From Bacillota bacterium (GTDB lineage Bacteria; Bacillota; Clostridia; Peptostreptococcales; Anaerovoracaceae): DNA of 8,777 bases. Under the pieces are notes generated by a model that saw only the letters and a list, made by a program, of their open reading frames with translations, ran no database searches and was not told the origin of the DNA. Position 1 is the first letter of the stretch; each line of letters opens with the position of its first letter. The stretch is taken from NCBI GenBank assembly GCA_016302545.1, contig JAEDNK010000063.1, positions 1 through 8,777 of the forward strand, in the 5' to 3' direction. Shown piece after piece: positions 5,787 through 8,777 of this stretch. The translations under genes and the position numbers were made by a program.

Positions 5787-5887
5787 TGGCAGCGGACGCA
5801 GGAGCAGCAACGCAAGCCTCGGAGGGCTTTTCGTCCGGCGGCAACATCCCATCCGCCGGCACTTGACGCGCTGTCCTTACTCTGTCA
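5787..5887 (-). promoter_or_regulatory. THF (tetrahydrofolate) riboswitch aptamer
   Basis: The minus-strand RNA matches the THF riboswitch in order: P1 UGACAG (5887-5882) with CUGCCA (5792-5787); the conserved AGAGUA; GCGUCAAGUG in J2/3; P3 GCCGGCGG / CCGCCGG enclosing AUGGGAUGU; ACGAA; a P4 hairpin AAGCC / GGCUU (5829-5814); and the 3' element UGCGUCCGCU, which can form the known pseudoknot with GGGAUG of loop 3. It senses reduced folates and controls the folT gene that follows. Recognition is by conserved motifs; no covariance search was run. Confidence 0.92.
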
Positions 5888-5905
5888 ATAATATTCTTCA
5901 CGGCT

Positions 5906-5934
5906 ATTGTAATACTTTTTGCAGCACTTGTCAC
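5906..5934 (-). promoter_or_regulatory. Sigma-A promoter of the folT leader
   Basis: On the minus strand the -35 GTGACA (5934-5929) and -10 TACAAT (5911-5906) are 17 bp apart, each 5 of 6 to consensus. The start point near 5899 falls about 12 nt before the riboswitch. It lies just after the hipA stop; I see no terminator between hipA and this promoter. A TTGACA at 5888-5883 is part of the aptamer edge and has no -10 partner of note. Confidence 0.75.
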
Positions 5935-5959
5935 GAAGTTTTTGTTTATATGCAATATC

Positions 5960-7231
5960 TTATTGTTTTTTATATGCCTCCGTAAATGCCGGTCGCATAT
6001 ACTCCCTTTCATCCCTGCTTAGACCATATTCGGCAGCAATTGATTCCCAGTTTTCTATGACAGTCATTTTCATATCTTCAGCAATGCACTTGGCTTCTTT
6101 TATGGACAATCCATAAAATTTAGCTGTCTCAATTGCCAACTCCACATCGATTATGCTGTTGCTTTCGTCTACATTAAGAGACAGCATCTCTCCGTATATA
6201 TCAGGATTTACATCATACATAGGCGATAGGCGCCATCCTTTCGGAGTAAGCAAAAATCCGTGATTTCTAAGGTGATCATCGGTATTTGAAACCAGCATGC
6301 TGAATACAATCCGTTTCCACAATTCTCTTAAATCGGTTTTTGGTTCTGCACCGTTTGCCTTTATGAAAGAGGCAATATCGAGGTAACTTACGCCTTCAGC
6401 GGAAGATGCTCCATCCGTTTTTCCCAGCAATGTCATGGCCGATGCGAAGTGAATTCTTTTTTTGCCGATGCGGTCAAATCTCTTTACTAAAAATGTTCCC
6501 CCATTTTTTGAGAATGTTTCCACTTTCGATTCCGGTACATTAAGATTGCATTTCTTAGCCAAGTCATGAACGGTTTTTTCCCATGCTCCGCTGTTGTGCT
6601 CATCGTGCTTGGAAGGAAACTTTGCAATCCACAGATTTCCAGCCGCATCCTGCACTGTAGCTTTAGGTCTGGCACCGCCCAGAGATGATCCGGGTGCAAG
6701 AAGCTGATTAAGCCACTTTTCATTGAGGCTTTCACCCTCGGACTCGAAGCCCAATGATGCGGTTTCCAGCTTCCGCAGTGTAGTCCATGGAGGAGCCGCT
6801 AGTTCTTTGTCACTTGCCAGAAATTCGTCATCCTTTTCAAATTTAAATCTCAAAGCACCCATTCGCGATTCATCATATACACCAAGTAAGAAGTCACTTT
6901 CTGTCAGAGCCTTTGGCTTACGAGATTCACGCCTGGCATTTATTGCTTCTCTCCTTTTCATCAGCAGCCTTCCCCACCTATCGGGACATGAATCTGCAAA
7001 GATACCAAATAGAGACTTGTCCTGTGACGCGTATTGTCTTCCTTGAAACAGGCTAAGATCGGGGTCAAACATAAAGCTGTTTTCTGCCGAGTTAAGCCAC
7101 TCTTTGTCATACTCAAAAGAAAATATTTCTTTGCCGCGCATAGAGTCTGCATATAAGTGTCCCATCAAGGCAGGCGTCTCATCTGTCCATCCCGCATATA
7201 CCAGAATCGTTTTCTTATTGTCTTCCATCAT
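5960..7231 (-). CDS. hipA: HipA-family serine/threonine kinase toxin
   Basis: HipA-type toxins are kinases that inactivate translation factors (glutamyl-tRNA synthetase in Escherichia coli) and promote dormancy. The 423-residue product has the family's N-terminal subdomain (about 9-130, with SLFGIFADSCPDRWGRLLMKRRE at 73-95) and the HipA_C kinase core. The Gly-rich loop is GSSLGGARPKA (181-191), where Ser183 matches the autophosphorylated Ser150 of E. coli HipA. A likely ATP lysine is Lys204 in WIAKFPS. The catalytic loop SNTDDHLRNHGF (315-326) has Asp318 and Asn323, and the metal-binding aspartate is Asp340 in SPMYDV. All key residues are present, so it appears active. Its ATG overlaps the hipB stop by 4 nt (ATGA), with AGGGGG upstream, so it is translationally coupled to the antitoxin. 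The gene symbol denotes family, not proven orthology. Confidence 0.92.
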   Translation of the reverse strand: MMEDNKKTILVYAGWTDETPALMGHLYADSMRGKEIFSFEYDKEWLNSAENSFMFDPDLSLFQGRQYASQDKSLFGIFADSCPDRWGRLLMKRREAINARRESRKPKALTESDFLLGVYDESRMGALRFKFEKDDEFLASDKELAAPPWTTLRKLETASLGFESEGESLNEKWLNQLLAPGSSLGGARPKATVQDAAGNLWIAKFPSKHDEHNSGAWEKTVHDLAKKCNLNVPESKVETFSKNGGTFLVKRFDRIGKKRIHFASAMTLLGKTDGASSAEGVSYLDIASFIKANGAEPKTDLRELWKRIVFSMLVSNTDDHLRNHGFLLTPKGWRLSPMYDVNPDIYGEMLSLNVDESNSIIDVELAIETAKFYGLSIKEAKCIAEDMKMTVIENWESIAAEYGLSRDEREYMRPAFTEAYKKQ

Positions 7232-7554
7232 TTATCCCCCTTATCCTTCGGTGCACGTTTGCGAACCGGTAGATTAAGATCCTGAAGCTTCCTGCCCAGT
7301 TGATCGTCTTCAGCAACTTTTAGTAAGTCAGTATCTAGATTGTTAAGAGCATGAAGTACCGCCGCATATATTCCTATGGCAACGGAAGGTGAACCTTTCT
7401 CTACAGCCCAGAGTGTCGCCCGGCTAATCCCGGCTCTTTCAGATGCCAGCTCCGCAGACAGACCACGGCGCAGTCTTGCCAGCTTTATCTGTTCCCCCAT
7501 CCTTTCCAATATTTTCTGTGTATCAGGCATAATCACAACTGTTTTCTTTCCCAT
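7228..7554 (-). CDS. hipB: HipB-family XRE antitoxin / repressor
   Basis: The 108-residue product carries one helix-turn-helix of the XRE family (about 18-78): IKLARLRRGLSAELASERAGISRATLWAVEKGSPSVAIGIYAAVLHALN, with the recognition helix near 44-54. It would neutralise HipA and repress the operon as a dimer. The tail after residue 80 is charged and Lys/Arg-rich (VRKRAPKDKGDK) and may be flexible, as in E. coli HipB. Translation from the first ATG is assumed; the upstream GGTG is a poor ribosome binding site, and an in-frame ATG at codon 9 has none better. The gene precedes and overlaps hipA, the standard antitoxin-first order, under a perfect consensus promoter covered by palindromic A/T repeats. 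Confidence 0.9.
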   Translation of the reverse strand: MGKKTVVIMPDTQKILERMGEQIKLARLRRGLSAELASERAGISRATLWAVEKGSPSVAIGIYAAVLHALNNLDTDLLKVAEDDQLGRKLQDLNLPVRKRAPKDKGDK

Positions 7555-7577
7555 TTTTTCACCATCTTTCTGTAATA

Positions 7578-7623
7578 TTTATAATTATAAACTTAAACTT
7601 CTTTATTGTCAAATATTATAAAC
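7578..7623. repeat. Putative HipB operator repeats
   Basis: The hipB promoter is covered by two kinds of repeat. TTTATAATTATAAA (7578-7591) is a perfect 14-bp palindrome centred on the -10 box. ATTATAAAC occurs as a direct repeat at 7584-7592 and 7615-7623, 31 bp apart, which is close to three helical turns, one copy at each side of the core promoter. HipB proteins are known to bind several operator copies over their own promoter. A/T richness makes chance repeats more likely here. Confidence 0.5.
7584..7612 (-). promoter_or_regulatory. Perfect consensus sigma-A promoter of hipBA
   Basis: On the minus strand the -35 TTGACA (7612-7607), 17-bp spacer and -10 TATAAT (7589-7584) match consensus at all 12 positions. 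The start point near 7577 gives a leader of about 23 nt. Such a strong promoter is expected where HipB represses heavily. Confidence 0.92.
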
Positions 7624-7652
7624 ATTATCTTGGCTTTTATACATAAAAAATC

Positions 7653-7687
7653 AGCCGCACCTGCATTCACATTCAGCAAGTACGGCT
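7653..7687 (-). terminator. Terminator after the DUF3343 gene (bidirectional in form)
   Basis: A 12-bp stem with two G-T pairs, AGCCGTACTTGC / GCAGGTGCGGCT, has an 11-nt loop. It is followed on the minus strand by GATTTTTT and preceded by seven A, so it can also work on the plus strand. It begins 8 nt after the stop at 7696 and insulates hipBA from the upstream operon. Confidence 0.88.
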
Positions 7688-7695
7688 TTTTTTGT

Positions 7696-7986
7696 TTATT
7701 TCATCCTCACATATCTCTTTTCCCGTCCACCGTCTCTCTGAATCTGGTAAATCCCCCGGGTGGATATCTGCTTTTCGTCCAGAACTTGCTGCACCGGCTG
7801 TATGGAGCCTGCTCTCAGATACAGCCCTGTACCGCAGGACCTGATAAGCTCCGGCGGCAGTTTTTTGAGGGTTGAGGCGATGCCCCGCTCCTCCAGCATG
7901 TCTTGCGCATAGGCAGCCTTATAAAAAGACGAGAAGGAAAGGATATATTCTTTTGTCGTTCCTTCCGGTATGATAAGTTTCTCCAT
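7696..7986 (-). CDS. DUF3343 small protein (putative Se/S carrier-like)
   Basis: The 96-residue product fits the DUF3343 family: KEYILSFSSFYKAAYAQDMLEERGIASTLKKLPPELIRSCGTGLYLR (12-58), with the conserved Ser-Cys-Gly (Cys51) after a Pro-rich turn and the closing ISTRGIYQI (74-82). The family is annotated as putative selenium/sulfur carrier-like from its conserved cysteine, but the biochemical role is unproven. A Lys/Arg-rich tail (84-96) follows the domain. AAAGGAG is 9 nt before the ATG. It lies 20 nt downstream of the carboxypeptidase gene and before a strong terminator, so it is the last gene of that transcript. Whether it has anything to do with cell wall work cannot be told from here. 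Confidence 0.8.
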   Translation of the reverse strand: MEKLIIPEGTTKEYILSFSSFYKAAYAQDMLEERGIASTLKKLPPELIRSCGTGLYLRAGSIQPVQQVLDEKQISTRGIYQIQRDGGREKRYVRMK

Positions 7987-8006
7987 AATTATCCGCTCCT
8001 TTAAAG

Positions 8007-8777
8007 TTACTTTCCGTATTCTTTTCCTTTGTATGTAAGCATACGCTTGATAAGCTCTGTAAAGGAGGCTTTTTCTACATCGCAGTCAGATATCAGGTCA
8101 CATTCACCTACCACCTTGCCGTCCTTGAGAACCTGCAGCGTTCCAACTCTGCTGCCCGCCTTCAGGGGAAGCCCTACATTGTCGTCCATTACGACTTTGC
8201 TCGTCACCGAATCGGTCTCCCCTTTTTTAACCAGCGCGGTTATCCTGTCTGCGGTCACTGCGGTAATGGTTTGCGGCGTTCCCCTCTGAATCTCTGCTGT
8301 GGTTATCTTTTCGCCTTTTTCTGCGGCTACATGGGTCTCGAAGTTGGCAAAACCGTAGTCCAGCATTTTGCATATCTCAGCGTTTCTTATCTTCGCAGTT
8401 TCGCAGCCCAGAGCCACCGCTATGAGATGTGTTTCCCCTCTCGTTGCAGATGCGCTTAAACAATATCCCGCATCGGAGGTAAAGCCCGTCTTGATGCCGT
8501 TGCAGCCCTGATAGTGCTTGATAAGCTTGTTGGTGTTGGTCAGGCCGAACTCCTTTTCCTTGCCGGGCAGTCCTACGGTGATGGTGCTCTGCCAGGTGGT
8601 GAACCATTTATGAGTTTCCTCATGCTTATACAGTTCCTTTGACATCAGTCCTATATCATATGCACTGGAGTAGTGATCTGTTACAGGCAGCCCGTTGGTA
8701 TTTACAAAATGGCTGTCCTTCATGCCAAGCTCTTTAGCTCGCTCATTCATTCGTTCTACGAAAATTTCCTCGCTGCC
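8007..8777 (-). CDS. D-alanyl-D-alanine carboxypeptidase (DacF/PBP5 type), 5' end outside window
   Basis: This 257-residue C-terminal part of a low-molecular-weight penicillin-binding protein has its reading frame open to the window edge; a methionine at 8750 is internal, since GSEEIFVER upstream of it also fits the family. It trims the terminal D-Ala from peptidoglycan peptides. Visible motifs are the GSEE-FVERMNERAKELGMKDSHFVNTNGLP segment and the third active-site motif Lys-Thr-Gly at 96-98 of the fragment in GCNGIKTGFTSDAGYCLSASA. The catalytic SxxK and SxN motifs and signal peptide would lie upstream. The C-terminal 80-100 residues resemble the PBP5 C-terminal beta domain (GTPQTITAV, LPLKAGSRVGTLQVLKDGKVVG). 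The end, FTELIKRMLTYKGKEYGK, could be a short membrane-associating helix. Close relatives include the sporulation protein DacF, but I cannot separate DacF from DacA/DacB here. Confidence 0.9.
   Translation of the reverse strand, partial: GSEEIFVERMNERAKELGMKDSHFVNTNGLPVTDHYSSAYDIGLMSKELYKHEETHKWFTTWQSTITVGLPGKEKEFGLTNTNKLIKHYQGCNGIKTGFTSDAGYCLSASATRGETHLIAVALGCETAKIRNAEICKMLDYGFANFETHVAAEKGEKITTAEIQRGTPQTITAVTADRITALVKKGETDSVTSKVVMDDNVGLPLKAGSRVGTLQVLKDGKVVGECDLISDCDVEKASFTELIKRMLTYKGKEYGK

Noticed and set aside
5782..6012. A 76-codon minus-strand frame between hipA and folT.
   Set aside because: It spans the hipA 3' end, the folT promoter and the THF riboswitch, so its residues reflect RNA structure, not protein.

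Overview
The window reads as ordinary chromosome of an endospore-forming, low-to-mid GC member of the Clostridia. The reasons are the spoIIGA-sigE-sigG sporulation cluster, AGGAGG-type ribosome binding sites, a tetrahydrofolate (THF) riboswitch of the Firmicutes type, Spo0A boxes, and clostridial-looking EF-Ts and S2 proteins. I cannot name the species. All the genes I accept lie on the minus strand, so they are read from high to low coordinates.

In transcription order the layout is as follows. (1) 8777-7696 holds the 3' part of a D-Ala-D-Ala carboxypeptidase gene and a small DUF3343 gene, 20 nt apart and closed by a strong terminator. (2) 7612-5960 is a hipB-hipA toxin-antitoxin pair with a perfect consensus sigma-A promoter and A/T-rich operator-like repeats. 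(3) 5934-5161 is a folT-like folate ECF transporter gene with its own promoter, a THF riboswitch, a ribosome-binding-site sequestering hairpin and a terminator. (4) 5130-2669 is spoIIGA-sigE-sigG: the protease that activates pro-sigma-E, sigma-E itself, and forespore sigma-G. It is preceded by Spo0A boxes and a promoter with the long 22-bp spacer known from spoIIG. (5) 2622-2159 is an orphan LytTR-domain gene with two perfect tandem Spo0A boxes upstream. (6) 2186-32 is rpsB-tsf (ribosomal protein S2 and EF-Ts), driven by a promoter embedded in the 3' end of the LytTR gene and carrying a leader of about 210 nt.

Spo0A~P probably switches on spoIIGA-sigE. SpoIIGA then cleaves the pro-sequence from sigma-E in the mother cell, and sigma-G acts later in the forespore. 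The LytTR gene next door looks like a further, undescribed Spo0A target. The folT, hipBA, carboxypeptidase and rpsB-tsf units are functionally separate neighbours.

I see no wholly new multi-gene system. The most interesting items are the Spo0A-box/LytTR unit, the mutually exclusive hairpins behind the THF riboswitch, the long rpsB leader, and the hipBA operator architecture. No stretch over 300 bases lacks a gene; the intergenic regions at 1938-2158, 2510-2668, 5077-5214, 5734-5959 and 7555-7695 are described as features.
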